From Galeruca laticollis (taxonomy: Eukaryota > Arthropoda > Insecta > Coleoptera > Chrysomelidae): 64,000 bases of DNA. The stretch lies in assembly GCA_963921935.1 (NCBI GenBank), contig OY998178.1, positions 44,260,951 to 44,324,950 on the forward strand. The letters are read 5' to 3'. A program made the position numbers and the translations under genes. Below, one piece after another: positions 12,210 to 22,842 of the stretch; within the stretch, counting starts at the first letter, position 1; each line of letters starts with the position of its first letter. Below the pieces are notes generated by a model. It was given only the letters and a program-made list of their open reading frames with translations. It ran no database searches and was not told the origin of the DNA.

Positions 12210-13002
12210 AAAAATATGCTACGCAGATGACTTGGTTTTATTCGCAGAAAATGAAACAATCCTGAATAAAAATCTTTAAATATACAAACAAGTGCTCAAA
12301 TAAAACAAAATGAATATAAATATAGAAAAGACCAAAGCAATGGTTACAAACGTAGAGGGAAAAACTCATACGATCCAAATAGGAAATAGATAATTAGAAC
12401 AGACAGGGAAATTCAAGTGTCTAGGTACAATGATATTAGAAGACGGGAAATTAGATAGAAAAATCACAGCGAAAACTACTAGTACCGGAAAAAATTTTAA
12501 CAGCTTAAAAACAACGTTCCTAGGAAACAAGGAATTGCTTATTGAAATTAGAGTGCAAGTCTATAAAAACGTAGTCATACCAATATTAACATACGACTCA
12601 GAATCATGGACTACAACTGAAAGCAAAGAAAGAGATTGTAAGAAGCAGAAATGACATTCCTTCGTGAAATTGAGAATAAGACCAGCTTACACCTTATCCG
12701 AAACGAAACATATATAGGAAGACTGAACATAAAACACGTAGAACAATATATAGAAGAAAGATTGTTCGGACACGTGAAAAGGATGCATTGGGAAAGGATA
12801 ACAAGAAGAGTATCTGAGGCTGGAACAGCAAAATAGAGAAAGACCAAGGAAAATATGGATAGACAAAATTGACAAAGCGGTTGAAAATAGTGGAAAGAGA
12901 CTACACGAAGTCCTTTATCAAATAAATGAACGGAAGGAATGGGGAGAATTTTGGAAAAGAGACTCCACGTTAAACGCAACTCAACGTCATCTTAACCCTT
13001 AA
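12210..13002 (+). pseudogene. non-LTR reverse transcriptase fragment (palm to C-terminus)
   Basis: Begins at an intact active-site strand ICYADDLVLFAENE (about 12214), then INIEKTKAMVTN, the thumb KFKCLGTMILEDGKL, the connection VIPILTYDSESWTTT, and a C-terminal FGHVKRM with ERPRKIWIDKI, ending in a stop at about 13002. A frameshift near 12640 and in-frame stops near 12280 and 12835 break it. The 5' three quarters of the element are absent. It lies head to head with the minus-strand RTE LINE and is less eroded around the YADD box. Confidence 0.8.
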
Positions 13003-14439
13003 AGGGTAGAAAAAAGTGAGTAAGTATCTAATGAAGATAGGGAAGTTATCGATATAGGCAAGGTAGTTTTCGGGTAGGTCCAAGTATGCCATTGTTAGTA
13101 GTCGAAGAGGGGATAAAGAAGGAGTTTCCTCTTGGGTTTAGAGGGGAGGATACGTCTATTAGACCAGGGTGTTAGGAGTGTGTGTTTGGTTTTATAGTCC
13201 GATTCGATTGTGCTGAAAACGGCACAGCCACTATTTCTATTTGGTTCGTTTATGTATAGGACTACTGATCAGTCGGTAAGCACGCCATCGTTCTTTCTTA
13301 TTGTGAACCAAAATATTAAGTTTTCTGACATATTCTCAGTAAACTGTAAAATGAATTATATAAACTTTGCATTGCCTGTAAACAATTGTTGATAGGCGAA
13401 TACTACGAAATCCCCTGAAAACTGACCGTTTTTCCAACGAAAACCTTCATAGGCAAGTGGTTGTAGCATAAAGACAGTAAAGACCATTTCATCAGCTTTT
13501 GTCACATTTTGAAAATATTTTTGAGATTCATACGTAAATAAATAGTTACAACAGTCGAATTTACTAGAAGTTCAGTAAATTACATTTATCGCAATTAAGG
13601 AAATATTGTATCATTTTATAAATTCCACATGTACATAACTTCGAAATTATTTGATATTCTTGTTTATTATCGATAACTAAATTTTCTCTCAATTATATAA
13701 TATCTTCTCCTGATTATTTTTTAAAACTGAATATAACCCGCTACTGTTTTTAATCCTTGTGAATTCGCGAGTGTACAATTAGCCGATTAATTAAAAAGAA
13801 CGTTCACATAATGTTCACAAGCGTCTGCGGAGAATTATTCTTTTTGGCGATAATCGCGACCGCCACCAACAAAACGCCTTCGGCGCCGTTGTACTGGAAG
13901 TGACGCTGACTGATGATTCCAGAAGACGCTTGTAAAGAATTATATCCATAGTCTAAGCAAATAGATTGATATTCCATGAGGCTCTGTTGACATGGACTAG
14001 GATGAGTGAAATAGTTCTCAAACTACTTACTCATTGTTGAAGATGAGACATTTTTTTATTATTAATAATTATATTTACATATTCTTCAAAAGCAAATGTG
14101 ATAACTCTGGTCAACAGTGGTTTAATTATTCTTTATATTGGCTTCGAATAATTGTATACCAGCAATTCACGAAAACATGTAATGGTTTCAAAATATTAGT
14201 TCTTGATTTTTTACAATCTTCATTTTTATATTACACTAAAAAATCAGTAATTATGAAAAAGAAGTAACATATTCTTAAAATCGTATTCTTATTGAAAAAC
14301 CTTTCTTAGTGTTTAATTAATTTATACACAGTAGTTAGAGATATATAACTTTCTAAAACATATATTTACACTTTGGAGAAACACTTTTTATGAACTTTTC
14401 TTTTATAATTATTTGGAAACAATCTCATTTTAAAGACCA
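13003..14439. other. no recognisable gene
   Basis: 13020-13220 is G-rich on the plus strand and could be LINE leader sequence. 13850-13940 is a short GC-rich patch. The remainder is AT-rich. No coding motif is visible. Confidence 0.4.
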
Positions 14440-14640
14440 GCAGTAATCTGCCATCGTATGACTGTTCCATCTATCCTGATACTTTTCCTCTATCACTTTT
14501 AGGTCATGGTGGAAGCACTCTTCCTATTCCTCAGTATAATTTCTCCAAATATCAGGAAGCATATCCAGGTTACTATGGAGAAAGTATAATTGCATCTTTT
14601 ATCTTTTCTACAATTTTCACCAACGCAAAACATGAGTAAA
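14440..14640 (-). pseudogene. fragment of a repetitive insect protein family (function unknown)
   Basis: On the minus strand I read LHSNLDMLPDIW, then ECFHHDLKVIEEKYQ and MADYCWSLK. This order (a HSHLDxFP-like block, a RFHQD-like block, then LADYCW) is familiar from a multi-copy uncharacterised family in insects and other animals that spreads with transposons. I do not know its function. There are in-frame stops after the YTEE and SLK segments and a probable frameshift near 14590. Only this terminal piece is present. Confidence 0.55.
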
Positions 14641-15639
14641 AAATTTGTGTGTGTTTGTGAAATACATTATGTTATGTAAAGGAAAAATAAAAAGGAAATA
14701 CAATTAGGCATGTACTTTCCCACTTTCCTACACTCGGGAAGTTTGGGGAGAAGAAACCCACCAAGGCAGAACCAATTGCTAAAAATTTAGCGATAACACA
14801 CACAGAATACTCAAAACCAAAATGGGAAGTTATATAGAACTTAATATTATAAATCGGAAACACTTTCTCTATGAAAGTAACGAAATTATCAACTGTGGTA
14901 TTTCAAACCACATAGAAAGTTGCTTAAAAAATGGTTTTGTCAACAACGGAAAGAGAAAACAAAAGTATGCCGCAAAGAAATACTATGAGTATGTATCAGT
15001 ACACCAAACTAATTCATAAATTGTCATGTTACAGAAAGGACGTGTTTTACTCGTATCATCATACAGGGACGATAAAAATCAAGCGTATACTGGTAACGAA
15101 AACGCAAGCAAAAATTTTAATTTTTCAGTACACAAAACAAAAGAGATAAGGGTCTACTCAAAATTAACTGAATTCAAAATTTGCCTAAAGCAATTAATTA
15201 CAGAAAATATTTCAGTATGAAGGTCGTTCCAAACTTATCTGATTTCTAAAGGTGCATAATGCAAGAAAATTTCAGAAAATTTGAAACATTCACGGAAAAA
15301 ATTTTGACGTTTTTTTTAAAACCAAAAAACAAAAAGCAATATGATAAAAAACACAAATATAATACTTTAATTCCATTATACACAACATAATAGCACGGAT
15401 CCAAAATAATGTACTCTAGATACAACATCAAGAGAGAACATAAGGCATACGAAAAATAAAGGCATTAGCGCTTTACACAACGGTAAAGATAAACACAAAA
15501 GATAGTGTATACAGGTTCTATGGCATATACGATAGTAGAAAAGCAAATTCTACTAGATAAAGAGACAAAATGCACACAATTGTTGACAACAAAAAGTACA
15601 AAATACTCAAGATATATTTTGATATTAAATCGAAATTAA
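14641..15639. other. no recognisable gene, possibly 3' sequence of a Gypsy element
   Basis: A-rich on the plus strand. It lies downstream, in minus-strand sense, of a Gypsy integrase tail, so part may be its untranslated region or LTR, but I could not find a second LTR copy. Confidence 0.35.
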
Positions 15640-16200
15640 GATAAAAAGAATAGTCACGTCAAGAAACTTTAATCCAAAAAAAACTTTCTATAGAAATACG
15701 AGATTACCCAACTAATCAGAATCACTATCAGATATGATTCGCAAATTATAATTATGGCCAGATAAATTCGTATCAGCAGAATGTAGATCAGAAAACTCAT
15801 CAGCAGGAAAATTTTCATCTACGTCAGCGAATTAATTTTTTAAATATGTAACATGCCAGTTACCTAAATCATTACCGGAAAAGTCTTTTAAATTATACAC
15901 TAATTTAGAGATCACTTTGTTGACAATACGAGGTATGTACTTAGGAGCAAAATCAGCTGCAAAATTATCAGATTTTGATTAAAGAACATAATTCTATTTC
16001 CATAACCTGTCACCCACATGACACTGCAAATCTCTCTTTCGTAAATTGTAATGTTTCGCATTTTTCATATATGCGTTTCTTAACTTTTTACGAACTTCAA
16101 CAAAAAGTTTAGGAAGTGTTTGAACATCATTGATTAATTGTAATTTTTCATCAATGTTAATAATGTTATTCGCGTTTTCAGAAACAGATGTCACGTAAGA
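15640..16200 (-). pseudogene. Gypsy-type integrase C-terminal region
   Basis: The first 66 residues contain KLFVEVRKKLRNAYMKN, then HYNLRKRDLQCHVGDRLW, the region after the catalytic core and the start of the GPY/F-type C-terminal domain. After a stop the same frame continues with FAPKYIPRIV and SGNDLGNWHVTYLK, matching the end of insect Gypsy Pol proteins (usual ending HVKDLK). The catalytic core is absent upstream, where the frame breaks at about 16200 in an A-rich tract. It is not close to the Gypsy A copies at 36 and 57 kb. Confidence 0.7.
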
Positions 16201-16828
16201 CTTTAAAAGTCACGTACCTGCAGAGGTGTAGGGAAAAAAAGAAAAAACGAGAAACAGTAGAAAAAATTGGAAAAAAGGAATAAAATGAACATATTAGAAG
16301 CTTATACTCCAATACATACCAAAATTTGATTTAATTTTTATAATAAAACCACAGAAATCTGTTCATTTTTATCCGTCCTGTTCTCAACATAATTAGAAAC
16401 GCACATTTAAATCAGAGAAAAAATAACCAGACAGAATCTGTTATAAATTTTCTTCACAAAATAAATAATAACGGTGAAAAACTGGAAACAGCAAAAATTA
16501 CGAAATTAACTGTCTCGACACTTACTTCGTGGAATCTACTCATATTGGGTCTATTGAATAAAAAAAGTATTGGCTTCTATTTCCTCTTATTTAAGTATTT
16601 TCTCAGTATAAATTGAATAAAAGGTCAGTGACTACTTCATGTAAAAGGGATTACTTATGGCCAGAATGGTTTGAAGTAGTTACTTAAAATATAAGGATTT
16701 TTCCAGTACTGGCTTATTTTTATTTCAATAAAAATAAGATCTGTCTTAAATTAGTAAGTTATAACTTGACGATTTTTAAGGTACCTATAAAGCATCCTTT
16801 TTTCCTACTGTAGTTGCTAGTGTTAAAC

Positions 16829-17848
16829 ATGGTGGACTACATAAATGTTCGTAACAGGAAGAACTATAGGAAGGGAAGAAGCATCAGCCCAAGCAAATCT
16901 AAGCTCTTGTTGCGTTTTGAAAGTGAAAGTGTAGACTATATTTCGGACTATTTTTCACCAGAGAAAGATGAATCCAGAGGAGGTGCACTTGCATCTAGGC
17001 AAAAGGTGGAGATATTCCTACGATATGTTAGTGGTATCGGATTTCAAACAGGTATTGGTGAAGATTTTGGCGTTCATCATACTACAGTACGCAAAACCAT
17101 AAGTGAAGTAGCTGATTGTATATTAGAAAAGGCCCACCATTGGATAATATTTCCATCTAATCAAGATGCAACGGAAGAAGCAAGAATTAAATGGTCGAAT
17201 CGATTCCAAATTCCTACAGTCATTGGTGCTGTAGATTGCACTCATGTTCAAATTAAAAAACCACCAGAATTTGGCGATGATTTTATTAACAGAAAAGGAT
17301 TTGCTAGCATAAATGTGTAAGTAATTTGTGATGATAATGAATTGATTACAAGTGTAGACGCTTAATGGCCTGGAAGTGTTCACAATTCCAAAATTTGGAA
17401 ATAAAGTTCCGTATATGAAAATGTGGCAAGATTTCGGGGTAATTTCTGCGTTCTCGGAGATAGTGGATATGGAATTGCTCCTTGGCTATTAACACCTTTT
17501 AAAAATCCTCAAAGCCGAATTGAAGAATTATTCAATATCACTCACTCCAAGGAAAGAGTTGTAATTGAGAGAGTTTTTTGACAAGTAAAGCAAAGGTTTC
17601 CCATTCTGAGACACAAGGTTAAAACATCTTTGTCAAAAGTTCCAAAAATTATTGTTTGCTGTGCTGTTTTACTTAACATTAGCAAGCATTTACGAGATGA
17701 TTTTGAGTTTGCATTAGATAAAATGGAAAGTCCTGGAGACTCCGATTACGTGTGTGATGAAGCTGAAAATAATACTACTATCCGTCAGGCACTGAGAAAC
17801 GTCAAGCAATACTGGAGACAATGTTCGGTGATAATATTTAAATACTAA
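16829..17848 (+). pseudogene. HARBI1-like PIF/Harbinger transposase with four in-frame stops
   Basis: One reading frame covers the whole transposase without a frameshift. An N-terminal helix-turn-helix region (FGVHHTTVRKTISEVAD) is followed by the DDE triad: Asp in GAVDCTHVQIKKP (about 17230), Asp in GDSGYG (about 17457) and Glu in KERVVIERVF (about 17567). The strand WPGSVHNSKIW is also present. Stops occur at 17318, 17363, 17402 and 17579 while all three catalytic residues survive. I chose the ATG at 16829 rather than the upstream in-frame 16814 codon because it starts the conserved part, but either is possible. Recently inactivated. Confidence 0.85.
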
Positions 17849-17964
17849 CCCAAGTTAAAGCTGGATGTTAAATATAGACTGTCATACTGAGTGTGTTTAA
17901 ATAAAGCAGTTTTCTGATTTTTATAATTATTTCATTAACAATTTTCCGTTTTTTTTGTATTTTA

Positions 17965-18357
17965 TTAAATTACAAAGTGCAAACACAAAATTTCATGACA
18001 GTAAAAACTAACATAATATATACACAACAGAAATGCATATTTTTTAGTTACAGGTTTGACAGGTTTCTGATTCACTACAAGTCTATATATTCTCGTAATT
18101 CTGATAAAATGCCGCTTTTGTACAATGCTTGTAGGTGAAGGCAATAACTGTGTATCCATATTAATTTCCGTAGAATTGTGTGGAGTATTTCCTTTATCAT
18201 TCTCTGTTCCAATAGAACATGCACCAGGAATTTTTACAAAAACTGGATTTTTTTCATAATTCTAAAGTTTTAAAATTTCTTCTTCCCATTCTTGTAGTTT
18301 AATTTTTTTGGTCTCGGTTAGATTTTTATCAGTTTTTTTCTTCACGTCTGTTTTCAT
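17965..18357 (-). pseudogene. probable second Harbinger protein (Myb/MADF-type accessory), degraded
   Basis: Minus-strand frame from an ATG at 18357, with one in-frame stop, to 17965. The N-terminus is lysine-rich and charged (KLQEWEEEILKL) and the C-terminal part reads KRHFIRITRIYRLV. Harbinger elements usually encode a DNA-binding accessory protein besides the transposase, and the position and opposite orientation fit. No diagnostic Myb tryptophans are visible, so the function is inferred from context only. Confidence 0.4.
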
Positions 18358-18938
18358 ATTATTGAGGATGTTTGTTTACGCAACGAAAAAAGTAAACACT
18401 TGTAAATATAAGTAAGTACTTATAAGTAATCACTCAAATTCAAAAGATTTTTCCAGTATTTACTTTCGAGAGAGTTCTAGTTTTTATTCAAATAAAAATA
18501 AGTATCAGCTTCTACTTAGAAGTTTTAGCTTTTTCTTATGAGTTATGACTTGCAAGTTAATACTTTTTTATTCAATAGACTCATTAGTTTTTTAAATGAA
18601 ACTTACCGTTTCTAGCTAACTCCACAATATATTGAAAAAGTGTTGACAATTCTAAAAAAATGACAATTGTTTCGATATTACCTAAATATAATCGTCAGAA
18701 TGACAGAAGATACATTTCATTTGATGCCTACCTGATGTTTAATTATTGTTGGCTAGACCAAGACTACCTTGTGATTGACTTAATATATTTTAATAGAAAA
18801 AAGGAGAAGATATGATATTACAAATATTAAAGCTTAGGTATTATTAGCCCTGGATATAATTTTTCCCAATTAAAATCAGTATAACTGTGTAAAGATATAG
18901 AAAACCAGGAAAACTATATCTGCTGATCTTTACAATTA

Positions 18939-19208
18939 TCACTTAAGAAGACAGTTTAAAAGTGGACAACTCCCTAGATTTATCTGTTCATTGACGACTT
19001 CATATTGTGGGTTTATTAAGTGTCTTCTAATTGCCAATTCTGCAAGGAAATCCAGTTCTTGTTTCTTATAACAAATATGTAGTACTTCTAGTTCTGTGTT
19101 AGGTGTCAATGAATGATTGGTGTCAAGTAGATGTTTCGCGTAGTGGGATTTATCCGCGAGAGCGTAGATGACGGAAATGGTTGGTTGGAATGCATCTCGG
19201 AGAAGCAA
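18939..19208 (-). pseudogene. Penelope-like element GIY-YIG region, C-terminal tail
   Basis: Reads DKSHYAKHLLDTNHSL, then ELEVLHICYKKQELDFL and NPQYEVVNEQINLG. These match, almost residue for residue, the tails of the Penelope copies at 32464-33472 and 33473-33976. The GIY-YIG catalytic start is not present. The first 19 or so residues (MLLRDAFQPTISVIYAL) are unrelated flanking sequence read through in frame. Confidence 0.75.
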
Positions 19209-19338
19209 GATCTTGTGATTTTTGGATGTTTGGATGTTGAATCGGTGTGGTGGCTTAAACAGTTATAACAACTAGGCAAAGTGGAGCGGGTACAACCGTC
19301 GGTCATTTGGCTGGTAAATCAGTCTACCCCTCGTTGGA

Positions 19339-20830
19339 TTAATTCAGATTACTTTCTGTCATGATGGGAGTGAAAGTGAAGTGAGCACGTCTGCATATGT
19401 TGTAATAATGCCGCTGTGCCGGTAAAAGGACGAGATTAAATGTCGGGTATTGGCTACTATTTATCGGAAATTTCATTATGGTAGTGGCGAGGATTTCGAT
19501 GAGAATTTTTGGGTCAGTATGGAGGCTATAAGGGACTAGTGCTAGTGTGATTGGACGCTTTCTTAGGGTTTTTTGGGATAGCTGGCCTGTTGGGACATCC
19601 AGGGTGGAATGCGGGATGTGCATCTCCGCAATTTTTTACAGGTTGGGGTGGTCGATTTGGGGCATTTTTTGGGGCGATTCACCGCATGAAGGACATATAT
19701 AGGTTTGGATCTACAGAATTCGGCATAATACACGGTTTGGGTGTGATGGTTGCAGTATTTTGGTACGGGAGGTAGATGATTGATGATAAGGCTTGATAGT
19801 AGTGGATTTCGGAAGCGGTTATTATTCTGTACGTAGAGGTTGGTTTGCCATTTGACCTTCTTCGAATTATTCTGGGAATACGGATGAGTACATTGTGATA
19901 TAAGTCTAGTTTGACTTACAAAGGTATGGACTCGAGGAGGAATTAATTTACTGTGCTAATTACATCACTGGGTTTTATTTGTCCTATTAGTAACTACATA
20001 CTAAATAATACTTATTAATATACTATATACTATATTACGATTAGAAATAGAATACTGTACACTGATCTCTAATGATCTGTGTCACTGACTTAAATACTTA
20101 ATCTGACCAGCACAACTATACGTTATAGCACGTTCGAGCTAGACAGAATTGTCCACAATCCAAGCATACTTAACATTGTCTATTTTTCAGTATATTCAAT
20201 TCGACCTCGTACTTTAACAACAACAAGATAAGATTATGAATTAAACACTCGCAACAACATTTCTGCAGACTAGGACGACTGAGGGTCCGAGTGTTGTAAT
20301 GGAACGGGGAGGACGTTGAGTGGGGTTGAGTATATGGAGTATTATTTTGGGATCGCCAGTGGAGTTTTGGATTTTCTTGGAGAGAAGCGGGTTTTATTTG
20401 TGGAGATGTTTTCAATAGGGTGGTTTTGTTGTAATTAAATTTGCGGAAGGTGATCTTGCCGATAAGGATTCGAGGGAGTTAAAGAGTGTGAATAGTGCCT
20501 TTTGGGAGGATTATTGTTGGGGAGAATTTCTAAAGTTAAAAGATTGGGTTCGGATAGGGTTGTTATTTGGGGCTGACTGCTGCGTGTATAGAGGGTTAGG
20601 TTTTTCGACGAGGGGGAAATCCTCGTCGAGTTGTATCTTCGTCATTATGTCTCTCACGAGTTCCTTTTGTTTTTCGAGTTCTTGCTTTTTTTCAAGCACT
20701 GGTGAGGGTATGTTTTTGGGTTCTAATTTATTGGATGATTTAGGAAGAAGGACTGAGAATTCCTCTACGGGAGTGGTAGGTCTGGCTACTATTTTGCAGC
20801 TTCGGGTAGGTTTGGATATTTTTTAATACT
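19339..20830 (-). pseudogene. LINE ORF1 (gag-like, zinc knuckles), Jockey/I type
   Basis: Minus strand, several frames. The N-terminal part (20511-20830) is proline- and lysine-rich with a coiled-coil-like KKQELEKQKELVRDIMTK. Further down is a gag-knuckle pattern: YYAEFCRSKPI (about 19720), then CGDAHPAFHPGCPNRPAIPK (about 19600), the usual last knuckle of LINE gag-like proteins. It would bind element RNA. Frameshifts separate the blocks and the first knuckle is damaged. No ORF2 follows, because a Penelope copy lies downstream from about 19200. Confidence 0.6.
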
Positions 20831-21929
20831 CTCGTCGCTGGGTGTAACATTAATATACACTGTACTGACAAACGTGTAACGTTAATGTTACAAGATTTTG
20901 CTTGAAACACTGTTGCATCAATATTGTAACATCGAAAGCGTATTTTATATGGAAAGTTAACTCATTCGGCTGGGGCAATATTTTGGTATACAGAGTGAGA
21001 TGATCCCAAAAGACATTATTTAAAAGACATTATTAGATTTTAGTAGACATTAATTTCAAATATTGCTAGCGGCCAGTGAACTAGAAGGCCATTGGCAAGG
21101 TGTAGTAAAATCAATAACAAACACTCCCGTTTTATAAATAATGTGTCAACAAGGTTGAGAAACGGATCGTTGACTGTGTTAGTCTAACAATTTCCTATAT
21201 ATAGAGAGCTCATTTCTCTTGAAGATTATTCATTATTATTATTGATAGTACAAACGTTTATATTCTGTGTTACATATGGTCAGTAATTTATATACGTAGT
21301 TTCTAAGTATACGTTGTCCCAGTGTGTTTTCTAAAACGATGTTATTTATTAGATCCTAAAGAATGGTTCACGAGGTAAGTGTTTCCCGAAGATGAATGGT
21401 TCGATGGTTCAAAAAGTACATACGAGGGGCACTTCCTAAGTAACCACCACAAGAGCATTGGTGCAGGATGAATGCAAGTTATTGGGTTGAAGTAATATGA
21501 CCAATCAGTTTTTTTTTACTTCTATTTTCTAAAAAGTAGAAATATTTTTAACAATCCTAAAAATTCATTATTTGCAACTAAGCATTAAAAACAAAGATAA
21601 AATTCTTATTCTTGAACAGAGGTACACGTTACAAAATAAAATGCGTTCTAAAAAAAACTAAAAGATACAAAACAAAAACATAAAAACTGTGAAATAGCGA
21701 GTTTCACTGAAACGGCTTTTACAATAGTGCGGTTGTCCTTCGCAAGTATCACAAATATTCTACACTAAGGTAGACACTCTTTTTTTTTCAATTGATTATT
21801 ACCCCGTGTTTTCCGTAGCGTTTATAACGCTTACAACAACTGGCCTTTTTTATCGGATGCTGAATTTAATGATGTCGTGTGGCCTTACGTTGATTTGTTG
21901 TCGTTTGTTCATCCAGACCAGACTCTAGG
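20831..21929. other. no recognisable gene
   Basis: AT-rich and stop-dense. 21120-21170 has a weak resemblance to the hairpin repeat at 5069, too weak to call. Confidence 0.4.
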
Positions 21930-22842
21930 AGGAACTGTATGACTGACAACTTGAACTCTCAGTCATTGTCAGGAATCGCTGCTTCACATAAGACACGTTG
22001 TATAAATAATTGGCATTCTCCGAAACTGTCTTCCTAGTCCTATTAAATAAGCGCTGGGTTTGTTTCTGCAGCAAGGTCAGAGAGTTTTTACACAATTAGT
22101 GGCCCTTTTCTCGTTTTTTATGTACAATTTTCTTCATATGACAAGACAATAATCGAGCCCAGATCCGCTATGGCCGAATAAATCTCATCATTATTACCGA
22201 AACTCCTAGTGAATCTGTCGAGCCTCCTCGTGAGGTCAAGTTTATACTGTTCCCAGTTGGTGGTCCTAGGATCCCTATACTCTACTGATTGTTCTACAAC
22301 TACAGCATTGTAACTGAAACATATGTAACTGTTATCCGACAATGACATCATCATTAATATGTTAGTATTTTACCATACTCGCCATGGTACTTGACGTAAG
22401 CGTAATATCCAGTACTTCAGTCCGAATCCTATTCCCGAAAGTCGGCTTCGTCCCACGGTTGAGTAGCTAAAGATCATTGGTGTCCAGGTAGTCAAGCAAG
22501 GCCTCCCCCTGTCATTGACGGTGAATCGATGGGCAGGTAAGCAGAGCATACGACTATACTACGCCCCCCACCGTTCACGCCGAATAAATCCACCCTCACC
22601 GCTACTAGATCCCTGAAACAGAGTTGCCTTATCAGTACTGCATTTACACTGTTATGTGTCGAAATGCATACTCTCGGGTTATGTTCACCCACGGTATAGA
22701 AAAGACTACGTCCGGGTGTACTCAGACCTCGCACATGACCTCTATACACCCCAGACTCTGCGACCTCCGAAATCACACGAGGGCACTAAATCATCTGTCG
22801 ACTAAAATCAAAGACAGATGGGCATTTGCGCGACTAAGCTAA
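21930..22842 (-). pseudogene. LINE endonuclease and linker, R1/Jockey-group, internally deleted
   Basis: Minus strand. RVCISTHNSVNAVLI and FRDLVAVRVDL with SIVVCSAYLPIDSP form the first half of an AP-type endonuclease. After an internal deletion come LLNRGTKPTFGNRIR with EVLDITL, then NDD and SLSDN where the family has SLSDH. The post-endonuclease linker WEQYKLDLTRRL and QTQRLFNRTRKTV continue down to about 21930. The central Asp-Ala-Asn block is missing and the last His is Asn. RT is not present downstream. Confidence 0.75.

Larger units (their letters stand above)
16547..18582 (+). mobile_element. PIF/Harbinger element, 2036 bp, complete ends
   Basis: Terminal inverted repeats are GGGTCTATTGAATAAAA at 16547 and GAGTCTATTGAATAAAA read inward from 18582. 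A 3-bp ATT duplication lies at 16544-16546 and 18583-18585. Two paralogous Penelope copies (near 32085 and 34775) show the uninterrupted target CATAT-AGTG, which confirms the boundaries. It contains a HARBI1-like transposase (+) and a second protein remnant (-). Confidence 0.85.
16504..19200 (-). mobile_element. Penelope-like element 3' end, split by a Harbinger insertion
   Basis: The outer end has ACTGTCTCGACACTTACTTC, shared almost exactly with the Penelope insertions starting at 32055 and 34737. After the nested Harbinger (16547-18582) the element resumes with TTTAAATGAAACTTACCG and runs through the 3' untranslated region to a C-terminal coding piece at 18939-19208. Homology to the other copies stops near 19160, so it is 5'-truncated. 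Confidence 0.75.

Noticed and set aside
19551..19775. Plus-strand Gly/Phe-rich open frame
   Set aside because: The minus strand there encodes gag-type zinc-knuckle residues; the plus frame is a composition shadow.
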